Below, one piece after another: positions 8,048-16,702 of a stretch of DNA of 64,000 bases. The translations under genes and the position numbers were made by a program. The DNA comes from Salegentibacter holothuriorum (lineage in GTDB: Bacteria > Bacteroidota > Bacteroidia > Flavobacteriales > Flavobacteriaceae): positions 62,001 to 126,000 of the forward strand of contig NZ_FUYY01000004.1 of the NCBI RefSeq assembly GCF_900168045.1, written 5' to 3'. Each line of letters begins with the position of its first letter. Position 1 is the first letter of the stretch. The notes beneath the pieces were generated by a model. That model had not been told where the DNA came from. It did no database searches and worked only from the letters and a program-made list of their open reading frames with translations.

Positions 8048-8722
8048 GTGGAAAGAAAAATCATAAAAACCGGCGATGGTTCGGTAACCATACATTTAAG
8101 CGATTGGGACGAACAATACCACTCTAAACATGGGGCGATACAGGAAGCGCAACACGTGTTTATAAAAATGGGTTTGGAATATTGGCTTGGTCTAAATAAA
8201 GAAAAAAATCTTTCTATCCTGGAAATAGGTTTTGGCACCGGTCTTAATGCGTTTATCACTTTTCTTGAAGCGAAAAAACTTCAGCTGAATATAAACTATA
8301 CGGGGGTAGAAGCTTATCCTGTTGCTAAGAATGAGATAAGTGAATTGAATTATGCCGAAAAGCTTTCTGCAGAAAATCAGCTTGATTCTTTTCAAAAAAT
8401 GCATCAAATCCCGTGGAATGAGGTAGCGACTATTTCTGAAAATTTTCAGCTTGAAAAGCAACAAAAACGTTTTGAAGAAATTAAAGATCTCAATACATAC
8501 GATTTAGTGTATTTTGATGCTTTTGGTGCCAGGGTACAGCCAGAACTTTGGACGGAAGAAATTTTCGCTAAAATGTATGCCGCAATGAAAAACAATAGCC
8601 TTTTAGTTACTTATTCAGCAAAAGGAAGTGTGAGAAGGGCAATGCAAACTGCAGGTTTTATAGTTGAACGGCTTCCCGGTCCTCCAGGTAAGCGTGAAAT
8701 GTTAAGAGCTTTAAAAAACTAA
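8048..8722 (+). CDS. mnmD: tRNA (5-methylaminomethyl-2-thiouridine)-methyltransferase MnmD
   Basis: 224 residues starting with GTG one base after the DUF4920 stop. The GTG is supported because the family start (MxRxIIxTxDGSxTIxxxxW) lines up exactly. Motif I (LEIGFGTGLNAF), the YHSKHGAIQEAQHVF segment and YDLVYFDAFG are typical. This is the methyltransferase part alone; in E. coli it is fused to an oxidase as MnmC. It puts the last methyl on the wobble uridine of certain tRNAs using SAM. The conserved C-terminus LPGPPGKREMLRA is present. Confidence 0.93.
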   Translation: MERKIIKTGDGSVTIHLSDWDEQYHSKHGAIQEAQHVFIKMGLEYWLGLNKEKNLSILEIGFGTGLNAFITFLEAKKLQLNINYTGVEAYPVAKNEISELNYAEKLSAENQLDSFQKMHQIPWNEVATISENFQLEKQQKRFEEIKDLNTYDLVYFDAFGARVQPELWTEEIFAKMYAAMKNNSLLVTYSAKGSVRRAMQTAGFIVERLPGPPGKREMLRALKN

Positions 8723-8792
8723 GCAGAATCGCTGTTAAATAGGTGGTAATATTTAGCTAAGGTTTATTGTTGTTATTATCTTGTAAAGAAAA

Positions 8793-9701
8793 ATGCGTGT
8801 ACTAATTACAGGAGCTACCGGTTTAATTGGAACAAGAATTAGCCAGCTATGCCGAGATAAAGGAATAGAAGTCCATTATCTTTCTACCAGCAAAGAAAAG
8901 TTGGAAACGAAAGAAGACTATAAGGGCTTTTACTGGAATCCAAATGAAAATGAAATTGATAGTGATGCCATACAAGGTGTTGATGCTATTATAAACCTGG
9001 TAGGTGCCAGTATTGCTGAGCGCTGGACACCAGAGCAGAAAAAGACCATTCTAAAAAGCCGAACCGAAACGGCAAAATTACTCTACAAATGTTTACAGGA
9101 AAATGAGCACCAGGTAAAAAACCTGGTTTCTGCCAGTGCTATTGGAATTTACCCCAGTTCGCTAGAAAAATTATACACCGAAGAAGATAAAGGCGTAGAT
9201 GATTCTTTTGTTGGAGAAGTGGTGGTTAAATGGGAAGAAGCAGTAGATAATTTTAAAGATCTGGGGCTTGAGGTTGCTAAGATTAGAGTTGGTCTTGTGC
9301 TTGCGCAAAATGGAGGTATGCTCCAAAAACTCAAGGAGCCGGTGAATTTTAATGTAGGCTCACCACTTGGTAATGGCAAACAATGGCAATCCTGGATTCA
9401 TATAGATGATATAAGTGGCATTTTTATGTTTGCCTTAGAAAACCAATTAACGGGTATCTATAATGCGGTAGCTCCAAACCCTGTGACTAATAAAGAATTG
9501 GTGAACGAGGTGGCTTCAAAATTGGGAAAACCGGTTTGGTTGCCCAATGTTCCAAAAATAGCCCTGAAACTGGTTTTAGGAGAAATGTCTCATCTTGTGT
9601 TATCCAGCCAGTTGGTGAGTAGTGATAAGATAGAGCAGGAGGGTTATACCTTTAATTATGTAAATCTTGCCAAAGCCCTGGAAGATTTGATAAGTAAATA
9701 A
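8793..9701 (+). CDS. TIGR01777-family NAD(P)-dependent epimerase-like protein
   Basis: 302 residues, extended SDR fold. The nucleotide-binding motif GATGLIG is at residues 7-13, SASAIGIYP gives the active-site Ser/Tyr area, and the C-terminal DUF1731 segment (VPKIALKLVLGEMSHLVLSSQ) marks the YfcH/TIGR01777 group. These are probable sugar-nucleotide-epimerase relatives, but no substrate has been proven. Transcribed alone, after a 70-bp gap from mnmD, with a strong terminator after it. Confidence 0.9.
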   Translation: MRVLITGATGLIGTRISQLCRDKGIEVHYLSTSKEKLETKEDYKGFYWNPNENEIDSDAIQGVDAIINLVGASIAERWTPEQKKTILKSRTETAKLLYKCLQENEHQVKNLVSASAIGIYPSSLEKLYTEEDKGVDDSFVGEVVVKWEEAVDNFKDLGLEVAKIRVGLVLAQNGGMLQKLKEPVNFNVGSPLGNGKQWQSWIHIDDISGIFMFALENQLTGIYNAVAPNPVTNKELVNEVASKLGKPVWLPNVPKIALKLVLGEMSHLVLSSQLVSSDKIEQEGYTFNYVNLAKALEDLISK

Positions 9702-9713
9702 AATAGTAAACAT

Positions 9714-9751
9714 AAAAAGAGGCTGCCAAATTTCTTTGACAGCCTCTTTTT
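9714..9751. terminator. Bidirectional terminator
   Basis: AAAAAGAGGCTG(c)CAAA / TTTG(a)CAGCCTCTTTTT with one mismatch and a 4-nt loop, between the convergent epimerase and YceI genes. Confidence 0.88.
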
Positions 9752-9770
9752 ATACGTATTACAAATCTTA

Positions 9771-10439
9771 TTAAGCTTTAGTAGCTTTTAGATTGATCTT
9801 TAAAGTAATATCATCACTTACAAAGTTATCTCCTAATCCATCAAAAACAGATTTAGATCCAAAGTTTACATTCCAATTTGTTCTGTCTATACTAAACTCT
9901 TCACTGGTAATTTCAATGCTATCATCAGATTGATTAATGCTAACCGGGAAAGTAATATTTTTAGTTTTCTCTTTAATGGTAAGGTTACCAGATAACATTT
10001 TTTGACCTTCTTTTTCAGTAATCTCAGTTACCTCAAAAGTAGCTTCCGGATATTTTGGAGCATTAAAGAAGTCACCTTCTTTTCCTTCTACAGTACCCAT
10101 TAAGTGAGCTTCAAGGTCTTTTTTATCTTTTCCTTCAAGATCGGTAACGGTAATAGATTGCATGTCAATTACAAAATTTCCGCTTTCAATAACACTATCA
10201 TTAGCGCTAAAAGTACCTTCAGTAAATTTTATAGTACCGGTATGAGTATTTGTTGGCTTACTTCCTTTCCATTCAATTATAGAAGTTGCCGTATCTACCT
10301 TAAACTCCATAGCTTCGGCTTGTGCAGTTGCTGCATCTTTAGCTTCAGAAGTTTCTGCCTTATTTTTATCGTTTTTACACCCAATAACCACAGTTAAAAA
10401 AGCTGCAATTACAAAAGTGCTTAAAATTGATTTCTTCAT
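9771..10439 (-). CDS. YceI-family lipoprotein
   Basis: 222 residues. Lipoprotein signal with Cys21 (FLTVVIGC-KND), then an acidic linker and the YceI lipocalin-like barrel (about 45-222): FKVDTATSIIEWKGSK, THTGTIKFTEG, HLMGTVEGKEGDFFNAPKYP and FSIDRTNWNV are recognisable. YceI barrels bind polyisoprenoid-like lipids in other bacteria; here the ligand is unknown. The lipid anchor places it in the periplasm or on a membrane. Transcribed alone, divergent from grpE. Confidence 0.9.
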   Translation of the reverse strand: MKKSILSTFVIAAFLTVVIGCKNDKNKAETSEAKDAATAQAEAMEFKVDTATSIIEWKGSKPTNTHTGTIKFTEGTFSANDSVIESGNFVIDMQSITVTDLEGKDKKDLEAHLMGTVEGKEGDFFNAPKYPEATFEVTEITEKEGQKMLSGNLTIKEKTKNITFPVSINQSDDSIEITSEEFSIDRTNWNVNFGSKSVFDGLGDNFVSDDITLKINLKATKA

Positions 10440-10526
10440 TTTGTTAAAAATTTAGTTTTTATTTAGTTCGCGAAATTACATAAACTAGAAATGCGTTAGT
10501 GCTAAATATTTATTAAATCGTAAGAA

Positions 10527-10562
10527 TGACATTTTGACATCGAATCATTATTGGCAATGATT
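10527..10562. promoter_or_regulatory. Repeat cluster upstream of grpE-dnaJ (candidate regulatory site)
   Basis: A direct repeat TGACA-ttt-TGACA (10527-10539) is followed by a perfect inverted repeat AATCATT-N6-AATGATT (10543-10562), 25-60 bp before the grpE ATG. No CIRCE element is present. A stress-responsive control site is inferred from position only. Confidence 0.4.
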
Positions 10563-10586
10563 TTGACCCGATGAGCGTATATTAAA

Positions 10587-11189
10587 ATGAAAAAAATGAG
10601 CAAGAATAAAAAAGATATAAAGGAAGACCTACAGGACAAAGCTGTTAAGGATCAAGTTGAAGATGTTATAGATGAAGCTATAGAGGAAGTTGAAAACGAT
10701 AAAGAAGGGAAAGATGCTAAGGGTGAAACGCCTGAACTAACTGAGGAAGAGCAGTTAAAAGAAGATCTTCAGAAAGAAAAAGATAAGTTTTTGCGCCTTT
10801 TTGCTGAATTTGAAAATTATAAGAGAAGAACTTCAAAAGAAAGATTAGAGTTGTTTAAAACTGCCAATCAGGAAGTGATGACCGCCATGTTGCCAGTATT
10901 GGATGATTTTGACAGGGCTTTAAATGAATTACATAAATCTGGTGATGAGAATTTAATTCATGGAGTAGAGCTTATTCATAATAAACTCAAGGAAACCCTT
11001 AAGAGCAAAGGCCTTGAAGCAGTAGAGGTGAAAGAAGGTGATGCTTTTGATTCTGAGATTCACGAAGCCATAACTCAGATACCTGCACCTAAAGATAAAC
11101 TTAAAGGCAAGATAGTTGATGTAGTAGAGCAAGGTTATAAACTAGGAGAACGTATAATTAGGTATCCTAAGGTGGTAACCGGGAAATAA
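10587..11189 (+). CDS. grpE: Nucleotide exchange factor GrpE
   Basis: 200 residues. A long charged N-terminal tail (first 60 residues, Lys/Glu/Asp rich) precedes the dimerising helix (LKEDLQKEKDKFLRLFAEFENYKRRTSKE) and the beta-wing domain (GDAFDSEIHEAITQIPA, GYKLGERIIRYPKVVTGK). GrpE frees ADP from DnaK. It lies 30 bp before dnaJ, in the usual grpE-dnaJ pair; dnaK is not in this window. ATG at 10587; a second in-frame ATG (MSKNKK) lies nine bases further on. Confidence 0.96.
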   Translation: MKKMSKNKKDIKEDLQDKAVKDQVEDVIDEAIEEVENDKEGKDAKGETPELTEEEQLKEDLQKEKDKFLRLFAEFENYKRRTSKERLELFKTANQEVMTAMLPVLDDFDRALNELHKSGDENLIHGVELIHNKLKETLKSKGLEAVEVKEGDAFDSEIHEAITQIPAPKDKLKGKIVDVVEQGYKLGERIIRYPKVVTGK

Positions 11190-11219
11190 AAAGCTTTTTA
11201 GAATTCGCAAAATGAGACC

Positions 11220-12347
11220 ATGAAAGAAGATTATTACGACATATTAGGCATAAGTAAAGGAGCTTCAGCTGCCGAGATTAAAAAGGCATACCGAAAAATG
11301 GCCATTAAGTATCATCCAGATAAAAATCCCGGAGATACCGAGGCTGAAGAAAAATTTAAAAAATCGGCTGAAGCATACGAAGTACTAAGCAACGAAGATA
11401 AGCGCGCCCGTTACGACAGGTTTGGTCACCAGGCATTTGAAGGTGGAGCTGGCGGTGGTGGCTTCGGCGGAATGGATATGGACGATATATTCAGCCAGTT
11501 TGGAGACATCTTTGGTGGTGGCTTCAGCGGTGGCGGAGGTTTTTCTGGTTTTGGCGGTGGCTTTGGCGGTGGTCAAAGACGCGTTAAAGGAAGCAACCTT
11601 AGAATTAGGGTAAGTCTTACTTTAGAGGAAATAGCTAATGGTGCCGAGAAAAAGATTAAAGTAAAGCGAAAAGTGCAGGCACCCGGCACTACTTATAAAA
11701 CCTGTACTACCTGCAAAGGTACAGGCCAGGTAACCAGGGTAACCAATACTATTTTGGGTAGAATGCAAACTGCTTCCCCTTGTACGGCTTGCAGTGGCTC
11801 TGGACAAATAATAGATAAAAGACCACCTGAAGCAGATGCTCACGGCTTAGTGCAAAAAGAAGAAACGGTTTCTATTAAAATTCCTTCTGGAGTTGAAGAT
11901 GGAATGCAGTTAAAGGTTTCAGGAAAGGGTAATGAGGCTCCCGGAAATGGAATTGCTGGAGATTTACTTGTGGCTATAGAAGAGAAAGAGCATCACAGCT
12001 TACAAAGAGAAGGTGATAACTTGCATTATGATTTATATATCAGTTTATCTGAAGCGGTTCTTGGATCTTCAAGAGAAATAGATACCGTTACCGGAAAAGT
12101 GAGAATAAAAGTTGAAGAAGGAGTGCAATCTGGAAAAATTCTTAGGCTTAGAGGTAAAGGAATAGGCAATCTTAATGGCTACGGAAAAGGAGATTTACTA
12201 GTACATGTGAATGTATGGACACCTAAAAACCTTAACAAAGAACAACGTGATTTCTTTGAAAGAATGGCTGAAGACGAGAACTTCCAGCCTAATCCGGAGA
12301 AAAGCGATAAATCATTTTTTGAGAAAGTAAAAGATATGTTTTCTTAG
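11220..12347 (+). CDS. dnaJ: Chaperone DnaJ with a reduced zinc region
   Basis: 375 residues. J domain at 1-70 with the HPD triad (YHPDKNPGD), then a Gly/Phe-rich region (about 75-125), then the cysteine-rich part and two substrate-binding beta domains. Only two CxxCxGxG motifs are present ([10 protein letters not shown] and [10 protein letters not shown]), where E. coli DnaJ has four. They are about 27 residues apart and can make one zinc site. This reduced form is usual for flavobacterial DnaJ as far as I know. The C-terminus ends [12 protein letters not shown]. It works with DnaK and GrpE in protein folding. Confidence 0.95.
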   Translation: MKEDYYDILGISKGASAAEIKKAYRKMAIKYHPDKNPGDTEAEEKFKKSAEAYEVLSNEDKRARYDRFGHQAFEGGAGGGGFGGMDMDDIFSQFGDIFGGGFSGGGGFSGFGGGFGGGQRRVKGSNLRIRVSLTLEEIANGAEKKIKVKRKVQAPGTTYKTCTTCKGTGQVTRVTNTILGRMQTASPCTACSGSGQIIDKRPPEADAHGLVQKEETVSIKIPSGVEDGMQLKVSGKGNEAPGNGIAGDLLVAIEEKEHHSLQREGDNLHYDLYISLSEAVLGSSREIDTVTGKVRIKVEEGVQSGKILRLRGKGIGNLNGYGKGDLLVHVNVWTPKNLNKEQRDFFERMAEDENFQPNPEKSDKSFFEKVKDMFS

Positions 12348-12382
12348 AACCCTGCTTTTAAGAAAAAATTTATATATTTGAT

Positions 12383-12415
12383 TATCACTAAGTCTTTTAG
12401 TGATAATTTTTCTTT
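12383..12415 (+). terminator. Terminator 1 after dnaJ
   Basis: Stem ATTATCACTA / TAGTGATAAT followed by TTTTTCTTTTT. Confidence 0.8.
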
Positions 12416-12432
12416 TTCATAGCAATTTTTTT

Positions 12433-12470
12433 CCCATCCTTAATTTATTAAGGGTGGGTTTTGTTTTTTA
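12433..12470 (+). terminator. Terminator 2 after dnaJ (tandem)
   Basis: Stem CCCATCCTTAAT / ATTAAGGGTGGG (12433-12458, one mismatch) followed by TTTTGTTTTTT. Confidence 0.8.
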
Positions 12471-12648
12471 TAGCATTTATGAAAACCTTATTTTTTTCTT
12501 AATGCAAAACATCTCTCATGCTATTTCAATATATTTACTCATCAAGTGTTTAGTTAAACACCTTAATTTTGAAGCGAGATTCATTTTTTTTTAAGACTAA
12601 TAACTTGTAAGCCTTAATAATAGGAATTTATTTATATCAACTTTCTAT

Positions 12649-13578
12649 ATGGAAAACCTTTTAGTAGCAGAAAATATTTACAAGCAATTCGGCAATTTTA
12701 CTGCACTAAACAATGTCTCGATAGCTATTCCTCGTGGTAGTATATTTGGTCTTTTAGGGCCTAATGGAGCAGGAAAAACTACACTTCTTAGAATAATTAA
12801 CCAAATTACCATGCCAGATAAAGGGCAGGTTTATTTAGATGGAACACCTTTACACCCTAAAGACATTGCGCATATAGGTTACCTGCCGGAAGAACGCGGA
12901 CTTTACAAATCTATGAAAGTTGGAGAGCAAGCACTTTATCTTGCCCGGTTAAAAGGACTTTCTAAAACTGAAGCCAAGGAACGCCTGGAATATTGGTTTG
13001 AAAAACTACAAATTGAAGGCTGGTGGGATAAGAAAATCCAGGAGCTTTCTAAAGGAATGGCACAAAAAATACAATTTATCATCACAGTTCTGCATCGTCC
13101 TAAATTGCTGATTTTTGATGAGCCATTTAGCGGTTTTGATCCTGTTAACGCCGGTTTAATTAAGAACGAGATCCTTCAGCTTAAAAAAGAAGGGGCAACA
13201 ATACTTTTTTCTACACACCGTATGGAAAGTGTAGAGGAGTTGTGCGATTATATGGCTTTAATTCACCAATCAAATAAATTGTTGGATGGTAAAGTTTCAG
13301 AAATTAAGCGAGCCTATAAATCTAATACTTACGAAGTTGGTCTTGAATCAGAAAATAACACTGCCTTGTTAAACGAGTTAAAGGAGAAATTCGTGATAGG
13401 AAATACTAATTTTAAGAGTATAAATGACGATCTTAAATTAACAATTCAATTAAATAACGGAGAAACACCAAATCAGCTTTTAGACTATCTAATAGGGAAA
13501 GCCAGAATAAACCATTTTGTAGAAGTTATTCCTTCGGTAAACGATATTTTCATTAAAACTGTCACTCAAAATGCGTAA
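12649..13578 (+). CDS. ABC exporter ATP-binding protein (NatA-like)
   Basis: 309 residues. Walker A is LLGPNGAGKTT, the signature motif is QELSKGMAQKIQF (a variant of LSGGQ), Walker B is KLLIFDEPFSGFDP, and the H-loop is ILFSTHRME. A C-terminal extension of about 90 residues follows, common in DrrA/NatA-type subunits. It energises the permease encoded by the next gene, with which it overlaps by 8 bp. The substrate (ion, drug or lipid) cannot be told. Confidence 0.95.
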   Translation: MENLLVAENIYKQFGNFTALNNVSIAIPRGSIFGLLGPNGAGKTTLLRIINQITMPDKGQVYLDGTPLHPKDIAHIGYLPEERGLYKSMKVGEQALYLARLKGLSKTEAKERLEYWFEKLQIEGWWDKKIQELSKGMAQKIQFIITVLHRPKLLIFDEPFSGFDPVNAGLIKNEILQLKKEGATILFSTHRMESVEELCDYMALIHQSNKLLDGKVSEIKRAYKSNTYEVGLESENNTALLNELKEKFVIGNTNFKSINDDLKLTIQLNNGETPNQLLDYLIGKARINHFVEVIPSVNDIFIKTVTQNA

Positions 13579-14863
13579 TCTAAAACTTATAATTCAACGA
13601 GAGTATTTGGCGCGGGTGAGGAATAAAACCTTTATTATCATGACTTTTTTAAGTCCGCTGATTTTGGTAGGAATGTTTGCTTTAATCGCTTATTTAAGTA
13701 TGCTTAATAGTAGCGAACAGCGCATTATTGGATTGTATGATGAAACCGAAATGTTTGCTTCAGAATTTAAAGACCAGGAGCATGTTCAATATTTAGATTT
13801 ATCTGGAAAACCTCTTGAAGAGGCAAAAAAAATGGTGAATGAGCAAGATTATTACGGACTCATTTATATTCCTGAAAACCTTAATAATAATGTAGAGGGT
13901 GTTCAGTTTTTTGGAAAGGAATCTCCCGGTTTGGGAACCATTCAGGCTATAGAAAAAACTATTGCCGATAGACTTACACGGGAAAAACTTATTGAGCGTG
14001 GTATTGATGTTAACCAGTTAAATGAAGCCAGAACAGAGGTTAGAATTGAAATACAAAATTTTGCTGGAGAACGCACCTCGAAAATGTCTAACTACATAAA
14101 AATGTTTTTTGGTGGTGCAGCAGGTTATTTATTAATGATGTTCATTATCATTTATGGGAATATGGTAATGCGTAGTGTGATTGAAGAAAAAACCAATAGG
14201 ATTATTGAAATCATAGTTTCTTCGGTAAAACCTATTCAACTTATGATGGGTAAAGTGTTGGGTACTTCTTTAGCTGGGATTACTCAATTTGCTATTTGGG
14301 TGCTCCTGGCCAGCGTTTTGGCAATAACTTCATTTTATGTTTTAGGAATAGATATCTTCACGGTGCAGAAGTCACAACTAGAAACAGTTGAACAGATAGC
14401 ACAACCAGAGATAGCTCAATTGGTCATTGATGTAATTAATTTACCAATTCTAAGCCTGGTAATATTTTTCCTTATTTATTTTATTGGTGGTTACTTTCTA
14501 TATAGTGCGATCTATGCGGCAATTGGTGCTGCAGTAGATAGCGAGACCGATACCCAGCAGTTTATGTTTCCGGTTATTTTGCCGTTAATGTTAGGGATTT
14601 ATGTGGGTTTCTTTTCGGTGATAGAAAATCCTCACGGTAGCATTTCTACTATTTTTTCTATGATTCCGCTTACTTCACCTATTGTGATGTTAATGCGTAT
14701 TCCATTTGGGGTACCCTGGTGGGAATTAGCAATTTCGGTTGGGATTTTAATCGTTACCAACTTTGGAGTGATATGGCTTGCTGCTAAAATATATAGGGTG
14801 GGAATTCTTATGTACGGTAAGAAAGCGAGTTACAAGGAATTATTTAAATGGCTTAAATATTAA
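13571..14863 (+). CDS. ABC-2 type permease (NatB-like)
   Basis: 430 residues. One helix near residues 20-45, a large extracytoplasmic domain (about 50-175; GLYDETEMFASEFKDQEH and onward), then five further helices containing SVIEEKTNRIIEIIVSSVKP, the cytoplasmic coupling motif of the ABC-2 group. The topology and the 8-bp overlap with the ATPase gene support a NatAB-type exporter. Sodium is the substrate of the namesake, but that is not shown here. MscS follows 3 bp later, so the operon may continue. Confidence 0.92.
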   Translation: MRNLKLIIQREYLARVRNKTFIIMTFLSPLILVGMFALIAYLSMLNSSEQRIIGLYDETEMFASEFKDQEHVQYLDLSGKPLEEAKKMVNEQDYYGLIYIPENLNNNVEGVQFFGKESPGLGTIQAIEKTIADRLTREKLIERGIDVNQLNEARTEVRIEIQNFAGERTSKMSNYIKMFFGGAAGYLLMMFIIIYGNMVMRSVIEEKTNRIIEIIVSSVKPIQLMMGKVLGTSLAGITQFAIWVLLASVLAITSFYVLGIDIFTVQKSQLETVEQIAQPEIAQLVIDVINLPILSLVIFFLIYFIGGYFLYSAIYAAIGAAVDSETDTQQFMFPVILPLMLGIYVGFFSVIENPHGSISTIFSMIPLTSPIVMLMRIPFGVPWWELAISVGILIVTNFGVIWLAAKIYRVGILMYGKKASYKELFKWLKY

Positions 14864-14866
14864 AAT

Positions 14867-15799
14867 ATGCAGGAACAGAAAAATCCAGAAACTACAGAAG
14901 TTATAAAAGAAGTTGTTGAAGAAGATATTTGGGGTAGTCTCGTAGATCTATGGAATTTTGTTCTTTTTCCTATAGAAACCGGTGAAAATACCGTGCATAT
15001 TACCATAGGAAATATTCTGCTTGTTATTTTCGCTTTTTTGCTTACCAGTATTGTCCTGAGGTTAATACGGTCTTTTATTACCGATAAACTTCAAGAGGGA
15101 GACAAGCACAAGTTTATAAGCATTTTTAAATTTATTAAGTATTTTGTTTACTTAGTGGTGATACTTATTACTTTGAGTTCGGCAGGAATAAATATTACCA
15201 TAGTTTTAACAGCTTCAGCTGCACTTTTTGTAGGTATAGGTTTAGCTTTACAGGAGTTTTTCCAGGATATTATTGGTGGGGTTTTTATCATTCTGGATAA
15301 ATCTCTTTTAGTTGGAGACGTTATTGAAATGGAAGGAAGAGTAGGGCGGGTTTTTCAAATAAAACTGAGAACCACTCGCGCCCTAACACGAGATGATAAG
15401 GTGATGATAATCCCTAATCACAAGTTTATGAGTGATGTGATATTTAATTATACTCAAAACCATGAAACTACAAGAGAATTTGTTAGCGTTGGGGTTGCTT
15501 ACGGCAGTGATACAAAAAAAGTGGAAGATCTTTTATTGAAATGTGCGCTAGAAAATAAGGATGTTATGGAAAGTCCAAAGCCTTTTGTGCTTTTCGATGC
15601 TTTTGGAGATTCTTCTCTGAACTTCTCTCTACATTTTTATGTGACTGATAGTTTTGTAGACCCCAAAATAAAGAGTCAACTTAGATTTAAAATAGACGAA
15701 GAATTTAGGAGGAATAGCATCACCATTCCGTTTCCACAGCGGGATGTACATTTCTACCCAAATAAAGACTATACCCAAAATTTATCAAAGAATGAATAA
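14867..15799 (+). CDS. Small mechanosensitive channel (MscS family)
   Basis: 310 residues. An N-terminal acidic segment, then three to four helices; the pore helix is within ITIVLTASAALFVGIGLALQ, with the Ala/Gly pattern of TM3. The beta domain has GVFIILDKSLLVGDVIEMEG and RTTRALTRDDKVMIIPNHKF, and the alpha/beta part ends with ITIPFPQRDVHFYP, the usual MscS finish. It opens on hypo-osmotic shock. It overlaps the next gene by 8 bp. Confidence 0.93.
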   Translation: MQEQKNPETTEVIKEVVEEDIWGSLVDLWNFVLFPIETGENTVHITIGNILLVIFAFLLTSIVLRLIRSFITDKLQEGDKHKFISIFKFIKYFVYLVVILITLSSAGINITIVLTASAALFVGIGLALQEFFQDIIGGVFIILDKSLLVGDVIEMEGRVGRVFQIKLRTTRALTRDDKVMIIPNHKFMSDVIFNYTQNHETTREFVSVGVAYGSDTKKVEDLLLKCALENKDVMESPKPFVLFDAFGDSSLNFSLHFYVTDSFVDPKIKSQLRFKIDEEFRRNSITIPFPQRDVHFYPNKDYTQNLSKNE

Positions 15800-16700
15800 G
15801 ACCTTTAAATTTATAGCTTTCTTTTTGCTGGGCGTTGTAACTTTTCCGGCTATGGCTCAATCTACAGATTTAGCCAGGATAGAATATACTTATTTTCCAC
15901 AGTCAGATTCAGATAATTCCTTTAGAAGATTCAGAACATTTGTAAACTTTCCTATAAAACTTAATGATAAGGATGCTTATTTGATACCTGGAGTAGAATA
16001 CCGGAATGTAAATTTTAAGTACGAAAATGATGAGACTTTTTCTACAAGTTACCTGGATCGTTTTCAGTCTTTTACCGGCAAGATAGGCTATACTTTTAAA
16101 ATGAATGATGTATGGCGTTTTGGAGTTGAGACCGGAGTTAAAGTTGCCTCTAACTTTACAACCAGTGAGTTGGTAAGAGATGATTTTATTTATACCGGTT
16201 CGGTATATTTTATAAAGATAAAAGAAGATGAACGTTATGTAGAACCCTGGCGTTTAATTTTAGGATTAAGCTACTCCACAACAACAGGATTCCCTTTTCC
16301 GCTACCGGTTATAAATTATTATAAACGTTTTGATGAAAAATGGTCTTACGGGCTTGGAATTCCAAAGACCAATCTTGTACATTATTTTAATGATAAGCAC
16401 CAGGTGCAGGGTTTTGTAACTTTAGATGGTTTTTTTGCTAATGTTCAGCAAAATTTTAATCCTTTTCCCCAAACCAACCCCAGCGCTAATAGGCTTGCGG
16501 AAAGTATGTCAATGACTATTGTATTAAGCGGTTTGGGATATCAATATAATTTTACCGATCATATATCATTTTATGCATACGCCGGTTATACCGTAATGAA
16601 TGATATTAGGTTGCGAGATAAAGACCGGGAAGATATTTATACAATAGACGACACCAATACATTCTATGCCCGTAGCGGCTTAAAATTTAGTATTTTATAA
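15792..16700 (+). CDS. DUF6268-type outer membrane barrel protein
   Basis: 302 residues from the ATG at 15792 (MNKTFKFIAFFLLGVVTFPAMAQ, a good signal peptide). The body has many amphipathic strands with aromatic ends (YVEPWRLILGLSYSTTTGFPFPL, HISFYAYAGYTVMND) and ends YARSGLKFSIL, as barrels do. It matches the DUF6268 outer membrane family by its opening DLARIEYTYFP and its length. The job is unknown. It is between MscS (8 bp overlap) and the sigma-54 activator (2 bp gap), so all three are probably made together. Confidence 0.75.
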   Translation: MNKTFKFIAFFLLGVVTFPAMAQSTDLARIEYTYFPQSDSDNSFRRFRTFVNFPIKLNDKDAYLIPGVEYRNVNFKYENDETFSTSYLDRFQSFTGKIGYTFKMNDVWRFGVETGVKVASNFTTSELVRDDFIYTGSVYFIKIKEDERYVEPWRLILGLSYSTTTGFPFPLPVINYYKRFDEKWSYGLGIPKTNLVHYFNDKHQVQGFVTLDGFFANVQQNFNPFPQTNPSANRLAESMSMTIVLSGLGYQYNFTDHISFYAYAGYTVMNDIRLRDKDREDIYTIDDTNTFYARSGLKFSIL

Positions 16701-16702
16701 TT

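Larger units (their letters stand above)
12348..12648. other. Intergenic region with two hairpin terminators
   Basis: 301 bp without a convincing gene. Its first third holds the two terminators listed separately. The rest is AT-rich. A 64-codon open frame here (12400-12594) begins inside the first T-tract and encodes a low-complexity hydrophobic sequence, so I do not call it. Confidence 0.7.

Noticed and set aside
10440-10586. CIRCE heat-shock operator before grpE
   Set aside because: The TTAGCACTC-N9-GAGTGCTAA pattern is absent; only short unrelated repeats are present.
11385-11613. Ala/Thr-rich and Val/Ala-rich frames
   Set aside because: These are other frames of the Gly/Phe-rich region of dnaJ.
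12400-12594. 64-codon hydrophobic open frame after dnaJ
   Set aside because: It begins in a terminator T-tract, crosses a second terminator and has low-complexity Phe/Leu/Ile content with no family pattern.
16701-16702. Sensor kinase gene paired with the sigma-54 response regulator
   Set aside because: Neighbouring genes encode an outer membrane barrel and a GNAT protein; no histidine kinase domain is present nearby.
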